From an uncultured Catenibacillus sp. (GTDB taxonomy: Bacteria > Bacillota > Clostridia > Lachnospirales > Lachnospiraceae): a DNA stretch of 29,675 nucleotides. The notes under the pieces are model-generated. The model ran no database searches. It had not been told where the DNA came from and saw nothing but the letters and a program-made list of their open reading frames with translations. Within the stretch, counting starts at the first letter, position 1. Each line of letters starts with the position of its first letter. A program made the translations under genes and the position numbers. The stretch spans positions 1-29,675 of the forward strand of contig CAKRHR010000033.1 in the NCBI GenBank assembly GCA_934339005.1, written 5' to 3'. Shown piece after piece: positions 1 to 8,221 of this stretch.

Positions 1-221
1 CTGCCCACTCCCAAAATGAGGGCTGCAATCGCACATATCACCATCTGGATACCCTTCGTTATAATATAAGGTATATCTGAATTTGTTACACCAATATCAA
101 TCAGATCTGCCATGAGCATAGGCACCATGATTTCCAGCACAACTTCAACACCTATACATATAAGCGCCAGCCATGCATATTTCTTATATTCTTTCATATA
201 AGAAAAAATTCGTTTTAACAT
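1..221 (-). CDS. ABC exporter (permease/ATPase) N-terminal fragment
   Basis: Only the first 73 or so residues are present; the gene runs off the left edge. The start is the ATG at 221-219, preceded by a strong ribosome site (GGAGGTG, 228-234). The protein opens with a short basic helix (MLKRIFSYMKEYKKYAW), followed by a hydrophobic helix with a conserved-looking MVPMLMADLIDIGV stretch, and a second hydrophobic segment starts near residue 57. This pattern is typical of the half-transporter type ABC exporters (BmrC/MdlB-like multidrug family), where a six-helix membrane domain precedes the ATPase. No ATPase motif is visible because the gene is cut. It has its own promoter and inverted repeat, so it is regulated separately from the rRNA methyltransferase upstream. 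Substrate unknown. Confidence 0.72.
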   Translation of the reverse strand, partial: MLKRIFSYMKEYKKYAWLALICIGVEVVLEIMVPMLMADLIDIGVTNSDIPYIITKGIQMVICAIAALILGVG

Positions 222-233
222 TACTTGCACCTC

Positions 234-257
234 CAATAGTTGTATTTGCAACTATTG
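234..257 (-). promoter_or_regulatory. inverted repeat operator, MarR-like
   Basis: A perfect 9-bp inverted repeat, CAATAGTTG and CAACTATTG, with a 6-bp centre. It covers most of the -10 box and the transcription start and ends next to the ribosome site. The motif TTGTATTT also occurs three times on the plus strand at exactly 15-bp steps (240, 255, 270) across the promoter. Short A/T-rich palindromes over the -10 of a multidrug exporter are the usual form of MarR-family operators; the regulator itself is not in the window. Confidence 0.55.
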
Positions 258-282
258 TATTTCCAATTTTTGTATTTGTCAA
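254..282 (-). promoter_or_regulatory. sigma-A promoter of the ABC exporter
   Basis: Read on the minus strand: -35 TTGACA (282-277), a 17-bp spacer, and -10 TACAAT (259-254). This is close to consensus. The start of transcription would fall near 247, about 26 bases before the ATG. Confidence 0.75.
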
Positions 283-292
283 TAATATACAC

Positions 293-336
293 AAAAAAGA
301 TGGATGTCTTTGTTTATTTTCAAAAACATCCATCTT
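293..336 (-). terminator. rho-independent terminator after rlmD
   Basis: An 11-bp stem (297-307 with 326-336), continued by 4 bp inside after one mismatch, is followed on the minus strand by six T. It would end the transcript of the methyltransferase gene just before the exporter promoter. Confidence 0.75.
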
Positions 337-351
337 GTAACTGGCTATTAT

Positions 352-387
352 GATGTTAGGAACAAAATACCTTTTGACTCTAACATC
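352..387. other. second hairpin in the rlmD 3' region
   Basis: GATGTTAG (352-359) pairs with CTAACATC (380-387), and inside this CAAAA (363-367) pairs with TTTTG (372-376). There is no T-run on either side, so it is not an obvious terminator; it could protect the mRNA end or be chance. The rest of 338-495 holds no gene that I can support. Confidence 0.35.
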
Positions 388-495
388 TATGTATATTAAA
401 AGTAAATTTTTTAGATTGTTGTTGATAAGCTAAATTTTTATTATACGTCAATACTTTTAAGTTGCTGGATTGTTGTGCAATTTACGTGATTGATT

Positions 496-1827
496 TTACT
501 TTGTCATCACAATAATATTTTCCACATGGTTTGAAAATCCAAACATGTCCACCGGCTGGACGCCTTCGATTTTGTAGCCATGTTTCATCAGGTATTCGGC
601 GTTTTCTTTTTGGGTTTGTGGATTACAGGAAATATAAACAATTTTCTTTGGTGATATTTTGACAAGGGCGCTTAAAAATGCCTTGTCGCAGCCGCTGCGT
701 GGTGGGTCTACGATGACGGTGTCAAATGATTCTTTTTTTCTGGCTGCTTCCACCATGTATCTGCCTGCATCGGCACAGATAAATGATACATTTTTTGCAT
801 GATTGAGTTTTGCATTTTCTCTGGCATTGATAATAGCCTGTTTGTTGATTTCCACGCCGACTACTTCTTTAACATTTTCTGCGGCGGCAAGGGAAATCGT
901 ACCGATACCACAATAAGCATCAAGAACTCTCTCGTCTGATTTCATGTCTGCCATGTCAAAGGCTGTCTGATACAATACTTCTGTCTGCGCTGTATTAACC
1001 TGATAAAATGATTTTGGTGATAATTTAAATCGTAAACCGCACAACTCATCTTCGATATATCCTGCGCCAAAAATAATTTCTTCACGTTCACCAAGCACCA
1101 TGCTTGTTTTTTTTGTATTGTAATTCAAAATGACTGTTGTTATCTGTGGACAGGCTTTTAAAAGAGCATTTACAAAATTCTTCTTACCCGGAAAGCTTTC
1201 CTGTCCAATAACCGGTACAACCATTACCTGACCTGTGTGCATAGCTGTACGAATCAGCACATGACGCACAATTCCTCTGCGCTTGTCCTCATTGTAAGGC
1301 GCAATTTTTTGTTTTTCCATAATCTTTTTAACGGCTTCAACAATCTCATTTGCCCTTGTATCCTGAATCAGACAATCTTTAACATTCACAACACGGTGAG
1401 AATTTTCTTCATAAATGCCTGCAAGAATATGACCTTTCTTATCATAGGAAAATGTAGCATGCACTTTGTTTCGGTAATGCAGTGGTTCATCCATACCCTT
1501 AACTGGCTGAACTTTGCAGTATTTACCAAATAAATTTTCCACATAGTTTTGTTTAAAACGAAGCTGTTCAGCATAAGTCATATGCATTAACTGACATGCC
1601 CCGCAAAGCCCAGCCTTTGGACACATCGGTTCCACACGATTTGGTGAAGCAATTTCAACATGGTCCAGTAAACCAATTGTTCCGTGATTTGTATGCTTTA
1701 AACACATATGCACCATCTCTCCATCAATCACACCCGCCATCGGAAGTGTTGAACCATTGAATTTTACAAGGCCGCGGCCCAAATTATCATAACCACGGCA
1801 TTTTACTCTGTAACATTTATCTGCCAT
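496..1827 (-). CDS. rlmD: 23S rRNA (uracil-5)-methyltransferase, RlmD/RlmCD family
   Basis: A TrmA-family RNA m5U methyltransferase of 443 residues, the usual length. A TRAM RNA-binding domain fills roughly residues 1-60. Three cysteines (C69, C75, C78 in MCPKAGLCGACQ) plus the one in VKDCLIQ near 152 match the four ligands of the [4Fe-4S] cluster of E. coli RumA/RlmD. The C-terminal Rossmann domain shows the SAM loop (DAYCGIGTISL), the VDPPRSGCD motif and the nucleophile motif YISCNP. In Gram-positive bacteria one such enzyme (RlmCD) can modify both U747 and U1939; which sites are used here cannot be told from sequence. It is followed by a terminator at 293-336 and lies 146 bp after the glycosylase gene. 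Confidence 0.9.
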   Translation of the reverse strand: MADKCYRVKCRGYDNLGRGLVKFNGSTLPMAGVIDGEMVHMCLKHTNHGTIGLLDHVEIASPNRVEPMCPKAGLCGACQLMHMTYAEQLRFKQNYVENLFGKYCKVQPVKGMDEPLHYRNKVHATFSYDKKGHILAGIYEENSHRVVNVKDCLIQDTRANEIVEAVKKIMEKQKIAPYNEDKRRGIVRHVLIRTAMHTGQVMVVPVIGQESFPGKKNFVNALLKACPQITTVILNYNTKKTSMVLGEREEIIFGAGYIEDELCGLRFKLSPKSFYQVNTAQTEVLYQTAFDMADMKSDERVLDAYCGIGTISLAAAENVKEVVGVEINKQAIINARENAKLNHAKNVSFICADAGRYMVEAARKKESFDTVIVDPPRSGCDKAFLSALVKISPKKIVYISCNPQTQKENAEYLMKHGYKIEGVQPVDMFGFSNHVENIIVMTK

Positions 1828-1973
1828 TTTATCTATCCTCTCGGTTTTATCTTTTTTCTAATTATTCATATATAAGCTTAATATCTTCACAATATATATA
1901 CCTGTTTTATATCTGCGAAATCCTCATCATTACCAAAACATATTTCTATATAAAATGTTGTCTATACGGCATT

Positions 1974-2465
1974 TTAATCTTTCTGCGCAATACATGCCCA
2001 TACTTCAATTAATCGTTCCAGCGATGATGCTGCATTGGCAGGGCTTGTGCTTGGTAATTTTTCTGCTTCAATCCCTGTCACCGGCAAAATATATTTGCGA
2101 TATAACTGCCAGGATTTTGCACCATTACAATATATTTTTTGAATCGGTGCCACCTTTAAAATTGGTTCAATGTCATTGGCTACGGCATTTTTAATGCTGC
2201 TGTCGGACGACCCTTCTATATCACACTGCGCAATCACATCCCACACTGCCACATGACATTTTAAAAGCATAGCCTTTTTCTGCTCAATATTTTCCGGCAC
2301 AGGCTGCCCAAAAACACCAGCAATTACTTTCCAAAAACGATTTTGAGGATGATTATAAAAGAAATGTCCTTCTCTTGATTTAATCGACGGAAATGAGCCA
2401 AGTATCAGAACTCTGGATGTTTCATCATATACAGGCGGTATATCGTGCACAACATGTGTCAGCAT
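1974..2465 (-). CDS. DNA-deoxyinosine glycosylase (UDG superfamily, HDG type)
   Basis: A 163-residue protein of the uracil-DNA glycosylase superfamily. Motif 1 is LILGSFPSIKSREGHFFYNH near residues 20-39, followed by PQNRFWKVI, and motif 2 is LPSTSPANA near residue 140. These pairs are characteristic of the hypoxanthine-DNA glycosylase group (family 6), which removes deaminated adenine from DNA and starts base-excision repair. The start used has only a weak ribosome site, but a sigma-A promoter at 2518-2545 lies just upstream and the family normally begins about 15-20 residues before GSFPS, as here. It diverges from the membrane protein gene at 2617. Cytoplasmic. Confidence 0.85.
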   Translation of the reverse strand: MLTHVVHDIPPVYDETSRVLILGSFPSIKSREGHFFYNHPQNRFWKVIAGVFGQPVPENIEQKKAMLLKCHVAVWDVIAQCDIEGSSDSSIKNAVANDIEPILKVAPIQKIYCNGAKSWQLYRKYILPVTGIEAEKLPSTSPANAASSLERLIEVWACIAQKD

Positions 2466-2517
2466 ATTTCTTCATTCTCACTTTCCTAATCCTGAATTTG
2501 TCCTTCTATCCTTTACA

Positions 2518-2545
2518 ATTATACAGAGTTTACCTGAAAAAACAA
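2518..2545 (-). promoter_or_regulatory. promoter of the DNA glycosylase gene
   Basis: Minus strand: perfect -10 TATAAT (2523-2518) and a partial -35 TTGTTT (2545-2540) with a 16-bp spacer. Predicted start near 2511, 46 bases before the ATG. Confidence 0.55.
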
Positions 2546-2579
2546 GCATTTAGCTCTTTTATTTTTACAGGGAAACCGT

Positions 2580-2585
2580 TATAAT
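2580..2585 (+). promoter_or_regulatory. -10 box of the membrane protein gene
   Basis: TATAAT followed by GTGGG. No clear -35 is seen 17 bp upstream. The box overlaps the in-frame ATG at 2584, so that ATG cannot be the start and translation must begin at 2617. Confidence 0.5.
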
Positions 2586-2616
2586 GTGGGTTAGATTTGT
2601 AAAACGAGGTGAACTT

Positions 2617-4746
2617 ATGCAATCTTTCAAAAATCAGACGTCCGATACGTCTGCCACGCCAACAAAGCTATTGTGGTTAAAAAAATATACTCAAAATATC
2701 TTTTTTATGGCCGCCGTATTTCTTGTTTTAGCATTGCTGATTGAAATATTTGGTTTTAATTTCAGAGCCTGGGAATCATTAACTTACACAACGGTGGATG
2801 AAAATACTTACACCATCGCTACTTCGCCGGATGCATCATTAACACAAAATGATATTCTTCCGGATAAATTCATGCTCAGCTTTCCGGAAAATGGCGATTG
2901 TTACATTGAAATCTGTGGTCTGCAGGATGTGATTTCAAATATTTATTTAAATGCCACGACAGTCAATACAGATGATACGAGTGTTTCCGTTACAATTTCA
3001 GCTATTGATGACGGCAATGCCCTTTACTATGACTTGCCATCCTCCCTCATCAAGGATGATAATACAGCAACGCACTATATTAGGCTTAATTTAAGCGGTC
3101 AGACTTACCGTCTGAAAATCAATTTTGACGACGCAAATGGTAAAATCTTTTATCTGGACAATATTCAAATGAATGTCCACCGGCCATTTTGTATTTCTGT
3201 AAAACGTACGTTAATGCTGTTTTTCGTATTCATGGCACTTTACATATTCCGTCCGGGTTCAGCTTTGTATGCAATTGCCTTTTCCCCTAAAGCAGCATCA
3301 CAGAGAATTATTTTAATTTTGCTTGCCTGCATAGAACTTATCAGCATTTTTAAAATTGCAACATATAATGACAATTACATCGACCCACCATGGAAACATC
3401 ATTATCAATATGCACTGCTTGCCGAAGCAATCACAGAAGGCCATTTTTATCTCGATGAAACGCCTTCAGACGCCCTTCAGGCGATGGATAATCCATACGA
3501 TAAAAATCTTCGCAACGAAAACAATGTGAAATATTTATGGGATGTTGCTTACTATGACGGACACTACTATGTTTATTTTGGAATTGTGCCGGTGTTAATG
3601 TTTTATTTACCGTATTATCTGCTGACAGGAAGCTATTTCCCGACCTGGTGGGGCATCATCATCACCATGACTGCCATCACTATAGGCCTAATGTTTTTAC
3701 TGCATGCACTGATAAAAAAATATTTTCATCATGTATCCCTTGCAATGTTTATTCTGATGGATTTACTGATGCTTTGCGGCTGCGGCATCTTTGTCATTGC
3801 AACCAATGCAACATTTTATCAACTGCCAATTGCGATGGGTGTTGCTTTTACCATTTGGGGACTTTATCTTTGGATTTCATCAGAAGGCAAACATCTGCTG
3901 CAGCTTATCGCCGGTTCGCTTTGTATGGCACTTGTTGCAGGCTGCAGACCACAGTTACTGCTTGGCAGCTTTCTTGCAATGCCACTGTTTTTGCCGGACT
4001 GGCTTTCTGTTTTTAAGAAAAAACAGTATTCATATGTGGTTTCCAGAGTTATTTTTGCGCTGATACCATTTATTATCGTAGCTGTCTTTTTAATGTATTA
4101 CAATGCCACCCGGTTTGGTTCGCCTTTTGATTTTGGTGCAAATTATAATCTGACAACCAATGATATGACACATCGTGGATTTCACTTAGACCGACTCTGG
4201 CTTGGTACTTATATGTATGTATTACATCCACCATGCTTTACAACTGCATTCCCGTTTGTACGGTATGTGCCGTCGGATATCCACTATCAGGGCAAAACCA
4301 TTCTTGAACATATGTATGGCGGCATCCTCTGGCTTAACCCTCTGATGTTTTCTATGTGTCTTTATTTTAAGAAACATCAGCAGCTTAAAGCACATAAACT
4401 TACTTCAATGGTTTGGATGTGCATTGCTTTTGGATTGATTATTGTTGCTGCCGATACGCAGATGGCAGGCATACTGTTCAGATATTTGTGTGATTTTGGA
4501 ATTTTCTTCAGTATCGCGTCTGTATTGATACTGCTAAGCATTACAGATAACGCTGCAAATATTCATATGAAAATAAATACTATGACTACAGATATTCACG
4601 CACAAGTAAATACAGTGATATACTCAGACGGCAGTGTTCAAAGCTGCATCACACCTGCTTTATTGCACTGGCAAAAAATCATCTATGCCGGTAGTTTCGT
4701 TGGACTTGCGCTTTGGTATTTAACTGTGGAATTTATTATAAAATAG
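2617..4746 (+). CDS. large multi-pass membrane protein, GT-C-like architecture
   Basis: 709 residues from the ATG at 2617, which has a good ribosome site (GAGGTG, 2606-2611); an ATG 33 bases upstream lies in the -10 box. Layout seen: one helix at about 28-47, an extracytoplasmic beta-rich segment of about 150 residues, then at least nine more hydrophobic helices to the end. A polar region around residues 250-330 contains DPPWKHHYQYALLAEA and YLWDVAYYDGHYYVYFGI. One hydrophilic N-terminal loop followed by many helices with an aromatic and acidic loop between them recalls GT-C glycosyltransferases of the cell envelope, but I cannot name a family or a substrate, and the first loop is larger than usual. 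A strong terminator follows at 4815-4863. Monocistronic. Confidence 0.8.
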   Translation: MQSFKNQTSDTSATPTKLLWLKKYTQNIFFMAAVFLVLALLIEIFGFNFRAWESLTYTTVDENTYTIATSPDASLTQNDILPDKFMLSFPENGDCYIEICGLQDVISNIYLNATTVNTDDTSVSVTISAIDDGNALYYDLPSSLIKDDNTATHYIRLNLSGQTYRLKINFDDANGKIFYLDNIQMNVHRPFCISVKRTLMLFFVFMALYIFRPGSALYAIAFSPKAASQRIILILLACIELISIFKIATYNDNYIDPPWKHHYQYALLAEAITEGHFYLDETPSDALQAMDNPYDKNLRNENNVKYLWDVAYYDGHYYVYFGIVPVLMFYLPYYLLTGSYFPTWWGIIITMTAITIGLMFLLHALIKKYFHHVSLAMFILMDLLMLCGCGIFVIATNATFYQLPIAMGVAFTIWGLYLWISSEGKHLLQLIAGSLCMALVAGCRPQLLLGSFLAMPLFLPDWLSVFKKKQYSYVVSRVIFALIPFIIVAVFLMYYNATRFGSPFDFGANYNLTTNDMTHRGFHLDRLWLGTYMYVLHPPCFTTAFPFVRYVPSDIHYQGKTILEHMYGGILWLNPLMFSMCLYFKKHQQLKAHKLTSMVWMCIAFGLIIVAADTQMAGILFRYLCDFGIFFSIASVLILLSITDNAANIHMKINTMTTDIHAQVNTVIYSDGSVQSCITPALLHWQKIIYAGSFVGLALWYLTVEFIIK

Positions 4747-4814
4747 TTATCTGTAATATATTTAGACAGTTTTCACCTCAAAATAAGCTGAATTAGTTGT
4801 ATGCGGTTAAAGAT

Positions 4815-4863
4815 AAAAGACTGTAAAAGACGTTTCATCAAACGTAACTTTTACAGTCTTTTT
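4815..4863. terminator. bidirectional terminator between convergent genes
   Basis: A 15-bp perfect stem (4815-4829 with 4848-4862) capped by an inner 6-bp stem (ACGTTT with AAACGT, loop CATC). T-rich tail on the plus strand and A-rich flank on the other side let it serve both the membrane protein gene and purB. Confidence 0.88.
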
Positions 4864-4983
4864 ATGATATATGAAATTAAAGTCGAAAAATTTTTACCTC
4901 TGACTCAATGTCATGAATTACTTCGCAACCAACGCTGCTCCCGTAATTCCCAGGCACTTATAAAACATCGTGTTTACAATGTA

Positions 4984-6417
4984 TCACACATTAATCTCAG
5001 CAGTCATACCAAGCACTTCTTTATTAGCTTCAAGTACAGGGTAAACATCTTCTTTTAAGAATTCTTCAACCTGCTGTGGTGCGCGGCCAACGAAATTGGA
5101 TGGCTTCATAATTGCCTGAAGCTGTTCCATCGTCATGTTAAATGCAGGGTCTGCCGCAATACGTTCAAGCAGGTCATTTGGTTTACCTTCAACTTTAACC
5201 ATACGTCCGGCGTCCATAGAATGTACACGAATACGTTCATGCAATTCCTGACGGTCGCCACCGGCTTTAACAGCATCCATCATAATATTTTCTGTAGCCA
5301 TAAATGGCAGTTCGCTCATCAGGCGCTGTTCGATAACCTTAGGATAAACCACAAGACCATCTACGACATTTAAGTAAAGGTCTAAGATACCATCAATAGC
5401 AAGGAATCCTTCAGGGATAGACAGACGTTTATTAGCTGAGTCATCCAGTGTACGTTCAAACCACTGTGTTGAAGCTGTCATAGCTGTGTTCATCACATCA
5501 GACATTACATATCTTGATAATGAAGCAATACGTTCACTTCTCATCGGGTTACGTTTGTATGCCATCGCAGAGGAACCGATCTGATTCTTTTCAAATGGTT
5601 CTTCGATTTCCTTCAAATGCTGAAGCAGACGGATATCATTTGAAAATTTATGTGCACTCTGTGCAATACCTGCAAGTACATTCAATACTCTGGAATCCAG
5701 TTTTCTTGAATATGTCTGACCGGATACAGGGAAGCAGGCATCAAAGCCCATCTTCTGCGCGATCATACGGTCTGCCTGACGGCATTTTTCATGATCACCG
5801 TCAAAAAGTTCAAGGAAACTTGCCTGTGTACCTGTTGTACCCTTTGAACCAAGCAGCTTTAACTGACCGATAATGTATTCAATATCAGAATAATCCATCA
5901 TCAGTTCATTTAACCAGAGTGTCGCACGTTTACCAACAGTTGTTGGCTGTGCTGGCTGGAAATGTGTAAATCCAAGTGTTGGCAGGTCTTTGTATTTATC
6001 AGCAAATTTTGCAAGCTCATTAATCACATTTAACAGCTTCTTGCGCACAACATATAATGCTTCACGCATGATAATCACATCTGTGTTATCACCTACATAA
6101 CAGGAAGTTGCACCAAGATGGATAATACCTTTGGCTGTCGGACAATGTGTGCCGAATTCATATACATGTGACATAACATCATGACGTACAAGACGTTCAC
6201 GCTCTTTGGCAACATCATAATCAATCGTATCTTTAGCAGCCTTTAATTCTTCAATCTGTGCATCCGTGATTGGCAGTCCCAGTTCTTTTTCTGTTTCTGC
6301 AAGGGCAATCCAAAGACGGCGCCATGTCTTAAATTTCATATCCGGTGAAAAAATATACTGCATCTCTTTGCTTGCATATCTTTCAGATAATGGGCTGTTG
6401 TATTTATCGTAACTCAT
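4984..6417 (-). CDS. purB: adenylosuccinate lyase
   Basis: 477 residues. It catalyses two steps of purine synthesis: SAICAR to AICAR and adenylosuccinate to AMP, releasing fumarate. The fumarase/aspartase superfamily signature reads GSSAMAYKRNPMRSER near residue 295; the catalytic serine loop lies in it. THFQPAQPTTVGKRA (about residue 155) carries the substrate-binding histidine region. Length and motif wording resemble the eukaryote-like ADSL branch rather than the shorter B. subtilis PurB. Start supported by GGAGG at 6427-6431. It lies 107 bp downstream of purF on the same strand with no terminator between, so the two are likely co-transcribed. Ends towards the bidirectional terminator at 4815. 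Confidence 0.95.
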   Translation of the reverse strand: MSYDKYNSPLSERYASKEMQYIFSPDMKFKTWRRLWIALAETEKELGLPITDAQIEELKAAKDTIDYDVAKERERLVRHDVMSHVYEFGTHCPTAKGIIHLGATSCYVGDNTDVIIMREALYVVRKKLLNVINELAKFADKYKDLPTLGFTHFQPAQPTTVGKRATLWLNELMMDYSDIEYIIGQLKLLGSKGTTGTQASFLELFDGDHEKCRQADRMIAQKMGFDACFPVSGQTYSRKLDSRVLNVLAGIAQSAHKFSNDIRLLQHLKEIEEPFEKNQIGSSAMAYKRNPMRSERIASLSRYVMSDVMNTAMTASTQWFERTLDDSANKRLSIPEGFLAIDGILDLYLNVVDGLVVYPKVIEQRLMSELPFMATENIMMDAVKAGGDRQELHERIRVHSMDAGRMVKVEGKPNDLLERIAADPAFNMTMEQLQAIMKPSNFVGRAPQQVEEFLKEDVYPVLEANKEVLGMTAEINV

Positions 6418-6524
6418 TGAAATTAACCTCCGTTTATGTACCTTTTAAGGTATCTTTTATATCCATTTTGTATTTCCGAAATGCTTTTATTGATTAATAT
6501 TTTAATTAACTAACAGTGTAATAC

Positions 6525-7949
6525 TTATGCATCAAAATCACCGCGGATATCCTTCTCAGGTTCTGGAATCGGATACTTACCTGTGAAACAGGCATCACAA
6601 AATTCAAGTCCCGGAACCATCTCATTTAATCGGTTCACATCCAAGTAACCCAAAGAATCTGCACCAAGCATCTGTCCAATCTCCTCAACACTGTGGAAGT
6701 TGGCAATCAACTGATCCCTGGATGGAATATCTGTACCAAAATAACATGGATGTTTAAATGGCGGTGAACTGATCATCACATGAACTTCCGTCGCACCGGC
6801 ATTCTTAAGCATCGTCACAATGTTGGCACTTGTCGTACCACGGACAATCGAGTCATCCACCATGACAATACGTTTACCCTTAACAACATCCTTTAATACA
6901 TTCAGTTTAATTCGCACACTTTGCTCTCTGGCACTCTGCTTTGGCTTGATGAAAGTACGACCCACATAATTGTTTTTTTGGAATGCCTTACCATATGGAA
7001 TACCGGATTCCAGAGCATAGCCCATCGCCGCATCAAGACCAGATTCAGGTACACCAACAACCAGATCCGCATCTACCGGATGTGTCTGTGCTAAAATACG
7101 TCCTGCAATAATACGTGCATTGTATACGCCGCAACCGTCAATAAAGCTGTCTGGACGTGCGAAATAAATATATTCAAATATACATCTTGCTGGACATCCG
7201 CCGCAGTATCTGCGGTCTGATGAAAGTCCCTTGTCAGTAATCGTCACAATCTCACCAGGTTCGACATCTCTGACAAACTCTGCTCCCACTGCATCCAGCG
7301 CACATGTTTCAGATGCTACAACCCATGTATCATCCTTCTTACCAATACATAATGGCTTGAAACCAAATGGATCCCTTGCACAGGTTATCTTTCTCGGGCT
7401 CATAACAAGCAGTGAATATGCTCCGAGGATATGCTCCATCGCTTTGGCAACTGCTTCCTCGACACTGTTTGTATGTACACGTTCACGCGCAACAAGATAT
7501 GCGATAACCTCAGAATCTATCGTCGTCTGGAAAATCGCACCATTTTTTTCAAGTTCTTCCCTTAAATCAACAGCATTGACAAGATTGCCATTGTGTGCAA
7601 TCGCAAGCTGTCCTTTCACATACTTTGTAACTAACGGCTGTGCATTCGCACGCACACTGCTACCTGCAGTTGAATAACGGACATGCCCCAGTGCAATATC
7701 ACCATGAAGCTTGTCCAGATTTTCTGGTGTAAATACTTCATTCACCAGTCCCATGTTTTTATAATATCTGATTTCTCTGTTCTGACTGACGGCAATACCA
7801 CAGCTTTCCTGTCCTCGATGCTGCAATGCAAACAACCCGTAATAAACCCAGTCTGCAATATCCTGGCCTGTCGTCGAATATGCGCCAAATACACCGCATT
7901 CTTCATGTAATTCATCCTGAATTGGACATTGATTCAATTTGTTATCCAT
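6525..7949 (-). CDS. purF: amidophosphoribosyltransferase
   Basis: 474 residues; first committed step of purine synthesis (PRPP plus glutamine to phosphoribosylamine). A 17-residue propeptide ends at HEE and is followed by CGVFG, so Cys18 would become the N-terminal nucleophile of the Ntn glutaminase domain. GHVRYSTAGSS follows. The phosphoribosyltransferase domain has the PRPP loop IVMVDDSIVRGTTS. Cysteines in RCIFEYIYFARPDS, HPCYFG and EFCDACFTGKYP match the four [4Fe-4S] ligands of the B. subtilis enzyme, so this is the oxygen-sensitive, self-processed type. It heads a purF-purB unit behind its own promoter (8026-8054) with palindromes that may be operators. Ribosome site GAGGAAAGGG. Confidence 0.96.
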   Translation of the reverse strand: MDNKLNQCPIQDELHEECGVFGAYSTTGQDIADWVYYGLFALQHRGQESCGIAVSQNREIRYYKNMGLVNEVFTPENLDKLHGDIALGHVRYSTAGSSVRANAQPLVTKYVKGQLAIAHNGNLVNAVDLREELEKNGAIFQTTIDSEVIAYLVARERVHTNSVEEAVAKAMEHILGAYSLLVMSPRKITCARDPFGFKPLCIGKKDDTWVVASETCALDAVGAEFVRDVEPGEIVTITDKGLSSDRRYCGGCPARCIFEYIYFARPDSFIDGCGVYNARIIAGRILAQTHPVDADLVVGVPESGLDAAMGYALESGIPYGKAFQKNNYVGRTFIKPKQSAREQSVRIKLNVLKDVVKGKRIVMVDDSIVRGTTSANIVTMLKNAGATEVHVMISSPPFKHPCYFGTDIPSRDQLIANFHSVEEIGQMLGADSLGYLDVNRLNEMVPGLEFCDACFTGKYPIPEPEKDIRGDFDA

Positions 7950-8010
7950 TGAATACCCTTTCCTCTTCTCAATTGTTTTACTATTTTACGCATTCATAAC
8001 GACCATGAAC

Positions 8011-8023
8011 ACTTGTAACAAGT
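8011..8023 (-). promoter_or_regulatory. palindrome at the purF transcription start
   Basis: ACTTGT, one base, ACAAGT: a perfect 6-1-6 repeat centred at 8017, at the predicted start of transcription. Its sequence differs from the upstream palindrome, so the two may bind different proteins. Confidence 0.4.
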
Positions 8024-8025
8024 TT

Positions 8026-8054
8026 ATTGTATCGCATTTGATTTATCAAATCAA
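8026..8054 (-). promoter_or_regulatory. purF promoter
   Basis: Minus strand: -35 TTGATT (8054-8049), 17-bp spacer, -10 TACAAT (8031-8026); start near 8019, giving a 70-base leader. The leader is too short for a purine riboswitch plus terminator, and none is seen. Confidence 0.65.
8036..8051 (-). promoter_or_regulatory. palindrome inside the purF promoter
   Basis: ATTTGAT, two bases, ATCAAAT: a perfect 7-2-7 repeat filling the spacer between -10 and -35 and touching the -35. A candidate repressor site; it does not look like the Bacillus PurBox (CCGAA half sites). Confidence 0.45.
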
Positions 8055-8221
8055 CACAAAACCCGACATAATTTATTAAATGTCTAAACACGGTTATATA
8101 AGTAAATCTAATAATTTATGAATATTTTATATTCTTTTTGATAAATTTTGTTTCATCTTTGGCAAAAATGTGATAAAATGCATGTGTGCTTTTCACGAAT
8201 AAGTTATAAGGATGATGTTAT

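Noticed and set aside
2584..2616. Upstream ATG extending the membrane protein by 11 residues
   Set aside because: It overlaps the TATAAT box and has no ribosome site, while the ATG at 2617 has GAGGTG.
3648..4016. His-rich 122-residue frame inside the membrane protein gene
   Set aside because: Shadow in another frame of a well-supported gene; the His run comes from ATC codons read out of phase.
4918..4968. 16-residue frame in phase with purB just after its TGA stop
   Set aside because: purB already has full family length; no ribosome site. Readthrough would be needed and nothing supports it.
7950..8221. Purine riboswitch before purF
   Set aside because: No three-way junction core and no expression platform; the leader is about 70 bases.
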